Origin: an uncultured Collinsella sp.
Lineage (GTDB): Bacteria; Actinomycetota; Coriobacteriia; Coriobacteriales; Coriobacteriaceae
Length of the DNA stretch: 64,000 nt
Assembly: GCA_900545745.1 (NCBI GenBank)
Contig: URAD01000001.1
Location: 1-64,000 of the forward strand
Direction: 5' to 3'
In this document: positions 40,367 to 50,209 of the stretch, one piece after another
Numbering within the stretch: position 1 is the stretch's first letter
Layout: each line of letters starts with the position of its first letter
Notes under the pieces: model-generated
The model's database searches: none
Told to the model about the DNA's origin: nothing
The model's input: only the letters and a program-made list of their open reading frames with translations
Position numbers and translations under genes: made by a program

Positions 40367-41083
40367 TTACTCCTCCTTCGTTTCAAAATCCATGATGATG
40401 CCCTCGACCGGCGCCGGGCCGGCGGGAATCTCGGGCGCATCGGGGTTGAGCTCGCGGTCGATATACTCCGGGTTCACGCCGTGGCCGCCCAGATACTCCA
40501 TGCCGGGGCCCTGGGGCTCGCCGGACGCAAGCGTCTCGTTGGCAGCCATGCCGTGCGCGTTACCGGTCTTTACGGCCGAGGCGGCGCGCAGGGCGTCGAG
40601 CTCGCGCTTGCACTCCTGACACATACCGACGGTACGGGCGGCCTGCTCGGCCTCCATTCCGCCGGTCTTTTGCAGCAGGCGCTTGGCGTAGTCGATCTCC
40701 TTGTGCGGGGCAAACGGCTTGCCGCAACGCGAGCAGTGCTCGAGCGTGTAGACGCTCTTGCTGGTGAGGTCGTCCTTGCTCATGACGGCCAGCTCAAACT
40801 CCTCGGTGAGCTTGATGGCCTCCATGGGGCAGGCTTCCTCGCAACGGCCGCAAAAGATGCAGCGGCCGTAGTCGATCGACCAGGTGATGGTGTCGGCCGC
40901 AAGGTCGGTGTCCATGCGAATGGCATCGGCCGGGCACGCCACGCCGCAGGCACCGCAGGCGATACAGAGCTCGGCGTTGTGCTCGGGCTTGCCGCGCATG
41001 TCCTTGTTGGTGGGGAACGGCGCAAACGGGTACTTGACCGTCGCGTCGCCGGCCTTGGCGTTAACCTTCCAAAGCTTCAGCAT
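40367..41083 (-). CDS. hyfH: Hydrogenase-4 ferredoxin-like subunit HyfH
   Basis: A 238-residue NuoI-like subunit. Two [4Fe-4S] sets, CIACGACGVACP and CIFCGRCEEACP, lie between residues 40 and 85. A third cysteine group (CSRCGKPF ... CQECK) fits a zinc or extra cluster site, as in HycF. The C-terminal 60 residues are acidic and proline-rich and make the protein longer than E. coli HyfH (181). The ATG at 41083 follows GAGGAGG; the gap to hyfG is one base. Confidence 0.94.
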   Translation of the reverse strand: MLKLWKVNAKAGDATVKYPFAPFPTNKDMRGKPEHNAELCIACGACGVACPADAIRMDTDLAADTITWSIDYGRCIFCGRCEEACPMEAIKLTEEFELAVMSKDDLTSKSVYTLEHCSRCGKPFAPHKEIDYAKRLLQKTGGMEAEQAARTVGMCQECKRELDALRAASAVKTGNAHGMAANETLASGEPQGPGMEYLGGHGVNPEYIDRELNPDAPEIPAGPAPVEGIIMDFETKEE

Positions 41084-41084
41084 A

Positions 41085-42857
41085 TTAGAGCGCCTCCTCA
41101 TCGAGCGGAGCGGCCATGGTGCCCTCGCCCGCAAGCGGCGACTTGTCGCGCCAGACGTTCTCGAACTGCTCCTTGTCGAGCACGTGGTCGCGCTTGGCGG
41201 CGACATCGGTCACCGTCACGCGGTCGGTGCAGGAGTAGCACGGGTCGAGCGAGCCGACGATCAGCGCCGCGTCGCCCACGGTGTTGCCGCGGAACATGTA
41301 GCGCAGGACCGGCCAGTTGCTGTACGTGGCGGCCTTGGCGCGCCAGCGGTAGCACTTCTGGTTGTTGCCGAGCATGGCCCAGTGCACGTCCTCGCCGCGC
41401 GGCGCCTCGGTGGCGCCGATAGCGTACTTGTGCGGGGTGTACTCCCAATCCGTGGTGAGGATGGGGCCCGACGGGCAGTTCTCGAGCATGGTCTCGATCA
41501 TGTCGATCGAATCGTAGACCTCCTGGATGCGAACGGCGGTACGGCCGAAGGCATCGCAGGTGTCGGCCGTAGCGGCATGCATCTTTTGGACGTCCGGATC
41601 GGCGTAGCCGTCGAAGGGGTGGTCAAAGCGCACGTCGCGGGCATAGCCCGAGCCACGCATGAGCGGGCCGACCGGCGAGAAGTCGCGTGCGATCTTGCGG
41701 TCCAGAATGCCGATACCGCTCGTACGCTCAATGAAGTTGGGCGTGGAGAGCAAGACGTCGACGAGCTCCTGAACCTCGGAGCGCAGCTGGTGGATGGTCG
41801 TGAGCGTGGAGAGCTTCTGCTCGGCCAAAATGTCGCGACGCACGCCGCCGATCACGTTAAGGCCGTAGGTCTTGCGGTGACCGGAGAGCTTCTCGGCCAG
41901 GTCCATGGACTTCTCGCGGACGCGGAAGAACTGTTGGAAGCCGGAGTCGAAGCCCGTGTAGTGCGACGCCAGGCCAATGTTGAGCAGATGCGAGTGCAGG
42001 CGCTCGACCTCGAGCATGATAGCGCGGATGTACTGGGCGCGCGGCGGGACATGAATGCCCTGGGCGCGCTCGACGGCCTCGGCGTAGGCCACCGAGTGGG
42101 CGCAGCCGCAGATGCCGCAGATGCGGTCGGCGAGGAACGTCACGGCGTCATAGTTCAGGCGCGTCTCGGCGACCTTCTCCATGCCGCGGTGCACGTAGAA
42201 CAGACGGTAATCGGCGTCGACGATCGTCTCGCCCTCGACGAACAGGCGGAAGTGGCCGGGCTCGTCGGAGGTGATGTGCAGCGGTCCCATGGGGACGAGC
42301 GTCGTCTCCTTGCCCTTGGTATCGGCCAAGAACTCGTAGTTTTCCATGTCGCTCGCGGGAGCGGGACGGAAGCGGTAGTCCATGGAGTCCTTGCGCAGCG
42401 GATACAGGCCGCTGGGCCAATCGTCGGGCAGCACCAGGCGGCGACGATCGGGCAGGCCCTCGGGAATCAGGCCGAACATGTCGCGCAGCTCGCGCTCGCC
42501 CCACACGCAGGCGGGGACGAACGGCGTCACGGACGGGAACGTCATCTTGGCGGGATCGACCTCGGTGCGCACGGTCACCCAGCCGGGGTCCTCCCCCTCC
42601 ATGGAGATGACGTAGTACACGGCGTAGCGACCGCACAGACTGCGCTCGTCGTTGCCGATAATCACGGGAATCCAGCCGTAGCGCTCGTAATACAGGTAAT
42701 GGACGGCCTCGGGCAGCTTGTCCTGCTTGACGGTAATCGTCAGCTGGTCCTCGCACTGCCACTCGACCTTCTCGATGCAGCCCGGAACGGCGCGGCGCAG
42801 GGCCTCGACATGGCTCTCGCAGCGACGGGCATACACCTTGTTCTCAGTTTCAATCAT
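41085..42857 (-). CDS. hyfG: Hydrogenase-4 large subunit HyfG ([NiFe], group 4a)
   Basis: The 590-residue H2-forming subunit. Residues 1-160 are a NuoC-like domain, the rest NuoD-like. Ni-Fe ligands are in RICGICGCAHS (Cys247, Cys250) and DPCYSCTDR (Cys540, Cys543). A 44-residue tail follows Arg546, the likely HycI cleavage site by analogy to HycE. Cytoplasmic face of the membrane; receives electrons from FdhF through HydN/HyfA-type proteins and HyfH/HyfI. Confidence 0.97.
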   Translation of the reverse strand: MIETENKVYARRCESHVEALRRAVPGCIEKVEWQCEDQLTITVKQDKLPEAVHYLYYERYGWIPVIIGNDERSLCGRYAVYYVISMEGEDPGWVTVRTEVDPAKMTFPSVTPFVPACVWGERELRDMFGLIPEGLPDRRRLVLPDDWPSGLYPLRKDSMDYRFRPAPASDMENYEFLADTKGKETTLVPMGPLHITSDEPGHFRLFVEGETIVDADYRLFYVHRGMEKVAETRLNYDAVTFLADRICGICGCAHSVAYAEAVERAQGIHVPPRAQYIRAIMLEVERLHSHLLNIGLASHYTGFDSGFQQFFRVREKSMDLAEKLSGHRKTYGLNVIGGVRRDILAEQKLSTLTTIHQLRSEVQELVDVLLSTPNFIERTSGIGILDRKIARDFSPVGPLMRGSGYARDVRFDHPFDGYADPDVQKMHAATADTCDAFGRTAVRIQEVYDSIDMIETMLENCPSGPILTTDWEYTPHKYAIGATEAPRGEDVHWAMLGNNQKCYRWRAKAATYSNWPVLRYMFRGNTVGDAALIVGSLDPCYSCTDRVTVTDVAAKRDHVLDKEQFENVWRDKSPLAGEGTMAAPLDEEAL

Positions 42858-42860
42858 TCG

Positions 42861-44420
42861 TTACTCCACCTCGCTCTGAGCGGTCTCGGTACCGAACACA
42901 GCGCGGTACATCGGCGTCGCGTGAAGTTCCTCGGTGCTCTGCTCGAGCACGATGCCGGTCGCGGTCTCCACACCGTGCACGAGGGGCAGCGGGGTGGCGA
43001 TGCCAAACCACAAGATCATGACAGCCAGGATGATTTCGGGGATAAGCATGAGCACCGGGGCCTCATGCTTATCCATGCCCTGGGGCGCATGGCCGAATAC
43101 CGACTTGAGTGCGATGCGGGTGAGCGCGGAGATGGCCACGGTAAGACCGAGGGCAACCACGACGACCAACCACATGGGACCGGCGGTAACACCGGCGACA
43201 AAGGTCAGGAACTCGGAGATAAACATGCCAAAGGGCGGGAAGGCACCAAGACCGAGCAGCGCCAGGACGGCGAGCGCGGCGGTTGCGGGGGCAACCTCGA
43301 CGACGCCCTGGATCTTGGCCAGGCTACGCGTGCCAAAGGCGTGCTGGATGTTGCCGGACACGCAGAAGGCAAGCGTCTTGGTAAAGCCGTGGAACACGCA
43401 GTGCAGCAGGGCCGCGGCGATACCCAGCGGGCCACCGATACCCAGGCACAGGGCGATAACGCCCACGTTCTCCACAGACGAGTACGCAAAGCGGCGCTTG
43501 AGGTCGTCCTGGCGAAACATCGAAAGTGCCGCCACCAAAATGGACAGCGTGCCGACGATCAGCAGCAAAAGTTGCGGATACTCGGCGCCCACGGCCTGGA
43601 TGGTAAAGCCGTAGAAGCGCATGATCACAAGCATGGCGCACTTAAGCAGCACGCCCGAGAGCAGGGCCGAGACAGGGCTCGGGGCCTGGGAGTGGGCATC
43701 GGGCAGCCAAGTGTGCATGGGGAACAGGCCGGCCTTGGTGCCAAAGCCGATCACGACAAACGCAAAGGCGAGGCGCATGAGCGTCGGGTCGAACTGGTCG
43801 GCATACGGCAGCACGCACGACAGGAATGCGGCCTCGTGGGCGTTGGGAATCACGTCGGCGGCGTTGGCGTAGATCAGCAGCGTGCCGAACAGGCCGAAGG
43901 CCACGCCGGCGGTGCAGACCATCGCATACTTCCAAGAAGCCTCGAGGGCCGTCTTGTTCTTGTAGATACCCACGAGGAACACGGTGGAAAGCGTGGTTGC
44001 CTCCACGGCGGCCCACGTGAGGATCATGTTGTTGGACAGGCACGCGAGCAGCATGGTGAACACAAAAAGGCTAAACAGCGCAAAATACTGCTTGGCGCGC
44101 TCGGCGGGCATGGAGCCCTCCTCGATATCGGCCTTTACATAGGGCAGCGAGAACAGCCCCGTAAGAAAACCGATAAAGCCGATGAGCAGCACAAAGATGG
44201 CGCCCAGCGAATCGAGGTGGAACCACAGGCCAAGAGCGCTCGCGGTTTCGCCGCTCGTAAGGACGTCACCGGCCGTCATAATCGACAGCACCAGTACGGC
44301 TGCGACGGAGACCAGGTTGAGACCGGCAAATACGTTATAGGACGTATTCTTGGGCAAAAACGCCATGACCAGCGAGAACACCAAAGGAGTCGCGAGCAGG
44401 GCGAGAATCAACGTTTCCAT
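42861..44420 (-). CDS. hyfF: Hydrogenase-4 membrane subunit HyfF
   Basis: A 519-residue Mrp/NuoL-M-N-like antiporter subunit with about 14 membrane helices. WAAVEATTLSTVFLVG carries the conserved helix glutamate, and GTKAGLFPMHTWLPDAHSQA the lysine/histidine proton path. Together with HyfB and HyfD it provides three pump-like modules, the feature that separates FHL-2 from FHL-1. The ATG at 44420 follows GGGGG. Confidence 0.94.
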   Translation of the reverse strand: METLILALLATPLVFSLVMAFLPKNTSYNVFAGLNLVSVAAVLVLSIMTAGDVLTSGETASALGLWFHLDSLGAIFVLLIGFIGFLTGLFSLPYVKADIEEGSMPAERAKQYFALFSLFVFTMLLACLSNNMILTWAAVEATTLSTVFLVGIYKNKTALEASWKYAMVCTAGVAFGLFGTLLIYANAADVIPNAHEAAFLSCVLPYADQFDPTLMRLAFAFVVIGFGTKAGLFPMHTWLPDAHSQAPSPVSALLSGVLLKCAMLVIMRFYGFTIQAVGAEYPQLLLLIVGTLSILVAALSMFRQDDLKRRFAYSSVENVGVIALCLGIGGPLGIAAALLHCVFHGFTKTLAFCVSGNIQHAFGTRSLAKIQGVVEVAPATAALAVLALLGLGAFPPFGMFISEFLTFVAGVTAGPMWLVVVVALGLTVAISALTRIALKSVFGHAPQGMDKHEAPVLMLIPEIILAVMILWFGIATPLPLVHGVETATGIVLEQSTEELHATPMYRAVFGTETAQSEVE

Positions 44421-44423
44421 GGA

Positions 44424-45077
44424 CTACCCCCTCAGCTCGGACAGGTCGCGCGCATCGAGCGAGTGGGAGTCGTCCCAAATGCGACGCACGACGATGGACA
44501 TGATGATGACGGCAAAGATGGCGTCGGTGGCGATACCGATCTCGATGATCTCGGGAGCGGTGGGGGCCAAAAGCGCGAGCGTCACATGGCTGCCGTTTTC
44601 CATAAGGCAGTATCCAAAGATCTGCTTCATGATGTTGCGCTGCGAGATGATGCAGGTGAGGCCCACAAAGAAGTGAGCGAAGCTAATAGCGAGCGCAGGC
44701 GTTGCGACCTCGGCCGTGGGCAGGCTGATCTGCGTCACGACGGCAAAGCAGATCGCGACCTCCACGGCGATGATGCAAATGGCCCACGCGGGCTTAAGGC
44801 CGGCCTTGAGCGATGCGTCGCTCGGCTCACCCATCTTCTTGTATGCGCGGTTGAGGATGTAAGGGACCAGGACGACCTTGGTGATAAAGGCAGATCCGGC
44901 CCACATAAGCAGCTCCTGCGCACCGGTAGTGGCACCGAGCGTGGCGAGCAGTCCCACGAGCACCAGCGACTGCACTGCATACCAGCTGATGGCATGCTTG
45001 ATGTTCTTGGAGACGACCACCATGGTGGACGTGACGATCAGAAGGCCGCCAAGGATGTTGACGATCGAATAACCCAT
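44424..45077 (-). CDS. hyfE: Hydrogenase-4 membrane subunit HyfE
   Basis: A 217-residue protein with about seven membrane helices; E. coli HyfE has 216. QSLVLVGLLATLGATTGAQE and QIFGYCLMENGSHVTLALLA resemble the NuoK/MrpC-like helices of the family. The ATG at 45077 follows AGGAGG. It likely bridges HyfF and HyfD in the proton-translocating arm. Confidence 0.92.
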   Translation of the reverse strand: MGYSIVNILGGLLIVTSTMVVVSKNIKHAISWYAVQSLVLVGLLATLGATTGAQELLMWAGSAFITKVVLVPYILNRAYKKMGEPSDASLKAGLKPAWAICIIAVEVAICFAVVTQISLPTAEVATPALAISFAHFFVGLTCIISQRNIMKQIFGYCLMENGSHVTLALLAPTAPEIIEIGIATDAIFAVIIMSIVVRRIWDDSHSLDARDLSELRG

Positions 45078-45090
45078 GTCGTTCTACCTC

Positions 45091-46548
45091 CTAACCGATC
45101 CAGCTGGCCGAAAGCGGGCCGCTGACGATAACCATGATGATGAGCACGATGAACACGAATGCCATCGCGCGGGGAAGCGGGGCTCCCGCAGCGACCTCGT
45201 CGCTCGGCTCGCCGGGCAGGCAATAGCCCATCCACTTGAGGAACCAGGCGAAGGTGGCGACGGTCTCGGCGACCATAATGCACACGAGAACCAGGATCGC
45301 AACGTTGCCGGCACCCACAGAAAAGCCGCCGGCGATGATCTGGAACTTCGAGAAGAACGTGTTCATGGGCGGCACGCCGGCAATGGCGAGCGCCGCGACA
45401 CCAAAGCCCACGCCCGAGATCGGGTACTTCTTTACGATGCCGCGAAGCTTGGGCAGCATACGCGTGCCGAGGGTAAAGGAGAACGAACCGGCGATCAGGA
45501 AGAACAGCGTCTTGGCGAAGGCGTGGTTAAAGATGTGGCACACGGCGCCATCAAAGGCCAGCTGGCTGCCAAAGACCGAAAGACCCAGACCAAAGAACAC
45601 ATAGGAGAGCTGGGCGATCGTGGAGAAGGCCAGCAGGCGCTTCATGTCCTTTTGCGGCAGGTACATAAGGAAACCAAAGAGCATGGTGACCATGGCGTCG
45701 ATAATGGCGACCCAGCCCACGATCTCGGGAATCTCGCCGGCAGAGACGAGTGCACGCGCGAACACGCACACGCCGACCTTGACCATCGAGGCGCCATGCA
45801 GGTAGGCCGAAACAGGCGTCGGCGCCTCCATGGCCGAAGGCAGCCACATGTACATGGGAACCTGTGCGGACTTGGCCCAGGCCGCAAACAGCACGAGTAA
45901 AAGGACGATAGCCTTGAGCTTGGCGTCGAGGCCGGCAATCGCGGTAATGGCGAAGGTGCCGGTGTGGGCAAACACGATGGCGGCGCCCAGATACAGGCCA
46001 AGCGCACCGATATGCGTAATGATCAGGGCCTTCATGCCGGCCTTTTTGGCCGTAGGCGACATGTAGTAGCTAATGAGGCCCCAAGAGCAAGCACCCGTGA
46101 TCTCAAAGAACACAAGCTGGCCCAAAAGGGTCGAGCTGTACACGAGGCCGGCCATGGCGCCGATGAAGGTCGCGAGGTACGCGTAGAAGCGACGACGCGG
46201 TGCATCGGGATGCTCACGGTTATTCTCGCTCATATAGGGGATCGAATAGATCACGACAAGCAGGCCGATACCCACAAAGGCGGGCGCGAGCAGCGTGCTC
46301 ATGCGATCGAAGGTGAATCCCATGACGAGGGTCCGCCCAAACGAGATCAGGGGGACCTGCGTGTCGGGCATGCCGGCGCCAGCGAAATTCGCGGCGAGGG
46401 CGATGGTGCAGACCGTCGAGACGGCGGCACCCAAAACGCTGAACCACTTGGCGTACGGACGGGGGAACAGGGCGACAAGCACCGAGGCCACCATCGGGGC
46501 CGCGATAGCGACCAAGCCGAGAAGGGACAGACTGACTGCAAATGACAT
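45091..46548 (-). CDS. hyfD: Hydrogenase-4 membrane subunit HyfD
   Basis: A 485-residue NuoL/M/N homologue (E. coli HyfD 479). FFEITGACSWGLISYYM has the helix-5 glutamate, and KSAQVPMYMWLPSAMEAPTP the key lysine and the WLP motif. A second lysine helix appears in HAFAKTLFFLIAG. Absent from hydrogenase-3 operons, so its presence marks the complex as Hyf-type. Confidence 0.94.
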   Translation of the reverse strand: MSFAVSLSLLGLVAIAAPMVASVLVALFPRPYAKWFSVLGAAVSTVCTIALAANFAGAGMPDTQVPLISFGRTLVMGFTFDRMSTLLAPAFVGIGLLVVIYSIPYMSENNREHPDAPRRRFYAYLATFIGAMAGLVYSSTLLGQLVFFEITGACSWGLISYYMSPTAKKAGMKALIITHIGALGLYLGAAIVFAHTGTFAITAIAGLDAKLKAIVLLLVLFAAWAKSAQVPMYMWLPSAMEAPTPVSAYLHGASMVKVGVCVFARALVSAGEIPEIVGWVAIIDAMVTMLFGFLMYLPQKDMKRLLAFSTIAQLSYVFFGLGLSVFGSQLAFDGAVCHIFNHAFAKTLFFLIAGSFSFTLGTRMLPKLRGIVKKYPISGVGFGVAALAIAGVPPMNTFFSKFQIIAGGFSVGAGNVAILVLVCIMVAETVATFAWFLKWMGYCLPGEPSDEVAAGAPLPRAMAFVFIVLIIMVIVSGPLSASWIG

Positions 46549-46563
46549 TGTTTCTCCCTTCTC

Positions 46564-47490
46564 CTACACGCCAACGACCACGAAAACAAACGCCAGAACG
46601 GCGATGCCCACAACGGCCCAAGTCTGATTGCCAAGCACCTTAAAACGCGAGCGCGAGCAGGAGTTCTCGATTACGCCGCACACGACAAAGTCGATCAGGC
46701 ACTTCACCAGGAAGATAACCGCGCCCAAAACGGCGGCGGCACCCACGGTCGCGGGCTCACCCCAGGGGACAAAGATCGCGCAGAACCAAGCAACGACCAG
46801 GACCTGCTTCATGGACATGGCGAGCTTGGCCATGGCAAGCGACGGGCCGGAAAGCTCGGCGAGCGGACCTTCCTGAAGCTCCTGCTCGGCCTCGGCCTGA
46901 TCAAACGGCAGTTTGCCGAGTTCCATGTAGCAGGCAATCGCAAAGGTGATGCCGGCGAGGATCACGGCGACCGGCGCGTCGATGGCGCCCGTCATGATGT
47001 GCTGACCCATGGTGGCGATGTCGGTGGAGCCGCAAACCAGGGCAGCGGCAAACAGCGCCAGCAGCATAGACGGCTCGATGAGCACGCTCATGAGCAGCTC
47101 GCGGACGCCGCCGATACCGGCGTAGGCGTTGGACGAATCCACACCGCAGAGGGCGAAGAAGAAGCGGGCGAGCGCCAGGCTGTACATGATGGTGATGGCG
47201 TCACCAAAGACCGGGATGGGGCTTTGTGCCGTAAAGAGCGGCAGACCCATCGCGAGCATAAAGGCAACGGCGAAGAACAGCGGCGGCATAATGCGCAGCG
47301 CAAAGCTCGCGTCCTCGCTCTGGGACTCGGGGCGCGCAAAGAGCTTGGCCAGGTCGCGGTAGTCCTGCATGATGCTGGGGCCGCGACGGTTGTGCATCTT
47401 GGCGCGGATCACGCGACCGAGACCGGAGAAGAACGGCGCGACGGCCATAACGACCACGCCCTGCAGAACGGCAAGTACGATGTTGTTCAT
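46564..47490 (-). CDS. hyfC: Hydrogenase-4 membrane subunit HyfC
   Basis: A 308-residue NuoH-like subunit anchoring the hydrophilic arm. MHNRRGPSIMQDYRDLAKLF near residue 32 is the conserved loop touching the small subunit, and ELPFDQAEAEQEL-like sequence (ELGKLPFDQAEAEQELQEG) marks the second. About eight membrane helices. The ATG at 47490 follows GGAGGGGAG. Confidence 0.95.
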   Translation of the reverse strand: MNNIVLAVLQGVVVMAVAPFFSGLGRVIRAKMHNRRGPSIMQDYRDLAKLFARPESQSEDASFALRIMPPLFFAVAFMLAMGLPLFTAQSPIPVFGDAITIMYSLALARFFFALCGVDSSNAYAGIGGVRELLMSVLIEPSMLLALFAAALVCGSTDIATMGQHIMTGAIDAPVAVILAGITFAIACYMELGKLPFDQAEAEQELQEGPLAELSGPSLAMAKLAMSMKQVLVVAWFCAIFVPWGEPATVGAAAVLGAVIFLVKCLIDFVVCGVIENSCSRSRFKVLGNQTWAVVGIAVLAFVFVVVGV

Positions 47491-47502
47491 GCTCTCCCCT
47501 CC

Positions 47503-49521
47503 TTAACCCATTTGCACGGCGAGCACGAGGAACACCACGAGTGCCGCGACGATGTAGCAGATATAGATGCTGTAGTTGCCGCCCTCGAGCTTAGTCGCGA
47601 GGTCGGCGAGCTTCTCGACACCCTTATGCGAGGCATCGACGAGAACCTTGTCGGGTACGGGCTCCACAGCCTCGGCCACACCGGTGAGCTTCTGGAAGAA
47701 GTGCGCGATGGACCAGCAGACGGCCGTGCAGCGGTCGCGCAGCGTGTAGAGCGGCTGCATAAACCAGGACACCTCGGAAGCAAAGGTCGTGGCCACGACG
47801 GGCATATGCTCGTTGGGAGCATAGCCGCACGCCCACGGCTGGGACTTCTGCACCTTGCCGACGGTCTTGAGCTTGCGATAACCGCAGGCAAGGCCGACGA
47901 GCACCACGAGCGCAATGGCGATCGCGGGCGTGGAGGTGGCAGCGCCGGAGTACTGGTTCATGAGCTCCATGCCCTCGGCGGCAAACACGCCACCGTACGG
48001 ATGCAGCACGGACGCGGCGACATCGACCAGCACGGGCGCGATCACGGGAGCGCCAATGCCCAGCACGACGCAGATGGCCGCGAGCAGGCCCTGCGCAAAC
48101 ACCATGGGAGCGGGAACCTCCTTGGCATTGGCCGCGGCCTCGGAGCGGGGCGCGGAGGCAAAGGAGACGCCATAGGCCTTGACGAAGCACGTGACAGCCA
48201 GCGCGCCGGTAATGGCAAGCGCGACGGCAGCGAACACGGCCACGATCATGACGGCCTTGTCGCCCTGCATGGCGGCGTTAAACAGCGACTGGTAGGTAAA
48301 CCACTCGGACACAAAGCCGTTGAAGGGCGGGATGGCCGAGATGGCAAGCGCGCCAACGAGGAAGCAGATGGCCGTTGCCGGCATACGACGGAACAGGCCG
48401 CCCATCTTCTCCATATTGCGCGTACCCGTGGAGTACAGCAGTGCACCGGCGCCCAAGAACAGCTCGCCCTTAAACATCGCGTGGTTAAACGTGTGGTAGA
48501 GGGCGGCCATCAGAGCCAGGACGGCGATGCCGACCGAGTTGAGCGCCATAGCGGCCATGGAGGCGCCGACGCCGAGCAGAATGATGCCGATGTTCTCGAC
48601 GGAGTGATAGGCCAGCAGGCGCTTGATGTCATGCTCCTGCAGGGCGAAGGCCACGCCGAGGACCGACGAGATCGCACCGAAGACCATGACCATAAGGCCC
48701 CACCAGACCTGAACGCCCGAGGCGGAGAGCAGGTCGAGGCCCACCTTGAGGATGCCGAAGATACCGATCTTGATCATGCCGCCGGACATGAGGGCCGACA
48801 CGTTGGACGGCGCCTCGGGATGCGCCTTGGGCAGCCAGCCGTGCAGCGGGATGATACCGGCCTTGGCGCCAAAGCCAAAGAAGGCGAGCACGAAGCACAC
48901 GGATGCGACCGCGGGGCTAAACTGCGTGGCGCGGAAATCCGCAAAGGCAAACGAGCCGCCGGCGAAGTTGGTCATGGTGAGGAAGCTCGCCATGATGAGC
49001 ACGAAGCCCACGTGCGCGATCACAAAGTAGAGCCAACCGCCATGGATGGAGTTCTCGTTCTCCTCGATCACGACCAGGAAGTACGAGGTCAGCGACATGA
49101 GCTCAAAGGCGACCAGGAACCAAAACACGTTGTCGGCGGTGATGACGAGCATCATGGACGCCACGAAGGTGTTAAAGAAGAAGCCGGCGCGGCCCTTTTT
49201 GCCCGGGTACTCATCAAAGTAGTTGAGGCCGTAGATCGAACCGGCAAACGCAAGCACCGAGATGAGCGCCACGAACAGGCCGGACAGCTGATTGAGCAGC
49301 AGCTGGAAATGGGCAAACGGGAAGAACACGATGGTGTCGACCGACGTGACATCGCCCAGCACGGCCTGGATACCGGCCACAAACGAAAGCACCGCGGCGA
49401 CGGCGCCGATAAGGCAGCCGGCGGTCTTGGCGGCGTTATCGGCCTTGATCAGCAGAACCGAGGCGAGCGCACCGATGCACGAGACGGCAAGCGATGCGAT
49501 AAACAGCGTCATGCTATCCAT
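47503..49521 (-). CDS. hyfB: Hydrogenase-4 membrane subunit HyfB
   Basis: A 672-residue NuoL-like subunit, the same length as E. coli HyfB. FLVAFELMSLTSYFLVV carries the pump glutamate and GAKAGIIPLHGWLPKAHPEA the lysine. A long C-terminal extension with an amphipathic stretch after residue 520 precedes a last helix (CYIVAALVVFLVLAVQMG). The start overlaps the hyfA stop by 8 bases, with GGGAG upstream. Confidence 0.95.
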   Translation of the reverse strand: MDSMTLFIASLAVSCIGALASVLLIKADNAAKTAGCLIGAVAAVLSFVAGIQAVLGDVTSVDTIVFFPFAHFQLLLNQLSGLFVALISVLAFAGSIYGLNYFDEYPGKKGRAGFFFNTFVASMMLVITADNVFWFLVAFELMSLTSYFLVVIEENENSIHGGWLYFVIAHVGFVLIMASFLTMTNFAGGSFAFADFRATQFSPAVASVCFVLAFFGFGAKAGIIPLHGWLPKAHPEAPSNVSALMSGGMIKIGIFGILKVGLDLLSASGVQVWWGLMVMVFGAISSVLGVAFALQEHDIKRLLAYHSVENIGIILLGVGASMAAMALNSVGIAVLALMAALYHTFNHAMFKGELFLGAGALLYSTGTRNMEKMGGLFRRMPATAICFLVGALAISAIPPFNGFVSEWFTYQSLFNAAMQGDKAVMIVAVFAAVALAITGALAVTCFVKAYGVSFASAPRSEAAANAKEVPAPMVFAQGLLAAICVVLGIGAPVIAPVLVDVAASVLHPYGGVFAAEGMELMNQYSGAATSTPAIAIALVVLVGLACGYRKLKTVGKVQKSQPWACGYAPNEHMPVVATTFASEVSWFMQPLYTLRDRCTAVCWSIAHFFQKLTGVAEAVEPVPDKVLVDASHKGVEKLADLATKLEGGNYSIYICYIVAALVVFLVLAVQMG

Positions 49522-50131
49522 TGTTTACGCTCCCTTCTGCTTTCTCGGACAGGCCCTGGGCCACAGCGGTAACGTCGACGACCGGACCGTTTTCGATCGA
49601 GCGCAGGCGCTTGGCCTCGTCGAGCTCGCGATCGGCCGCGCCACCCATGACGGTCAGCGCCTTGGTGGGGCACGCCGCCACACAATGCGGGCCGTCCGGA
49701 TCGAAGGCGCACAGGTCGCACTTGACAGCGCAGGTGTACTGACCAGGAGCCCACGTAAGCAGGCTGCTCAGGGACTTAGGATACGAAGGCGTCGGGTCGC
49801 ACATGCCTGCGACACCGGCGATAGACGTGCCATCGGGATGGATGGCTCCGAAGGGGCACGCGATGGCGCACAGCCTGCACCCGATGCACTCCTGCTCCTT
49901 GACGTGGATGCGATCGCCATCGTGCTCGATGGCATTCACCGGGCAAACCTCGGCGCAGGGGGCACCCTCGCAATGGTGGCAGGCAAGGGCGGCCGAAATA
50001 CCGCCGGTCTTCACGAGCGCCAGGCGCGGCGTATCCTGAAGACCCTGCATCCGGTGGGCGTCGGCACAGGCGGACTGACATGTTCCGCAGCCGATGCACC
50101 TCTCCGGGTTGATGTCGATGAAGCGGTTCAT
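49514..50131 (-). CDS. hyfA: Hydrogenase-4 Fe-S subunit HyfA
   Basis: A 205-residue electron carrier, identical in length to E. coli HyfA. Four [4Fe-4S] sets: CIGCGTCQSAC, CHHCEGAPCAEVC, CIGCRLCAIAC and CDLCAFDPDGPHCVAAC. It links FdhF to the hydrogenase arm. I chose the ATG at 50131, two codons inside a GTG, because AAGGAAG sits at proper spacing. Confidence 0.94.
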   Translation of the reverse strand: MNRFIDINPERCIGCGTCQSACADAHRMQGLQDTPRLALVKTGGISAALACHHCEGAPCAEVCPVNAIEHDGDRIHVKEQECIGCRLCAIACPFGAIHPDGTSIAGVAGMCDPTPSYPKSLSSLLTWAPGQYTCAVKCDLCAFDPDGPHCVAACPTKALTVMGGAADRELDEAKRLRSIENGPVVDVTAVAQGLSEKAEGSVNNG

Positions 50132-50153
50132 CCCCACTTCCTTTCAAAATAAC

Positions 50154-50188
50154 GGGCCGGACTCCCGAACGTACGGGACGCCCGGCCC
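50154..50188 (-). terminator. Nested hairpin between fdhF and hyfA
   Basis: GGGCCGG...CCGGCCC with an inner TCCCG/CGGGA. On the minus strand it is followed by GTTATTTTG. It may partly terminate after fdhF or protect the 3' end, giving more FdhF than Hyf. Confidence 0.55.
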
Positions 50189-50209
50189 AAAAAGCCAACG
50201 AGAACGGGA

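Noticed and set aside
40884..45125. A 1413-codon open frame on the plus strand across hyfE-hyfH
   Set aside because: It is antisense to four well-identified Hyf genes, rich in H, R, G and D as expected of a mirror frame in high-GC DNA, and has no ribosome site or family resemblance.
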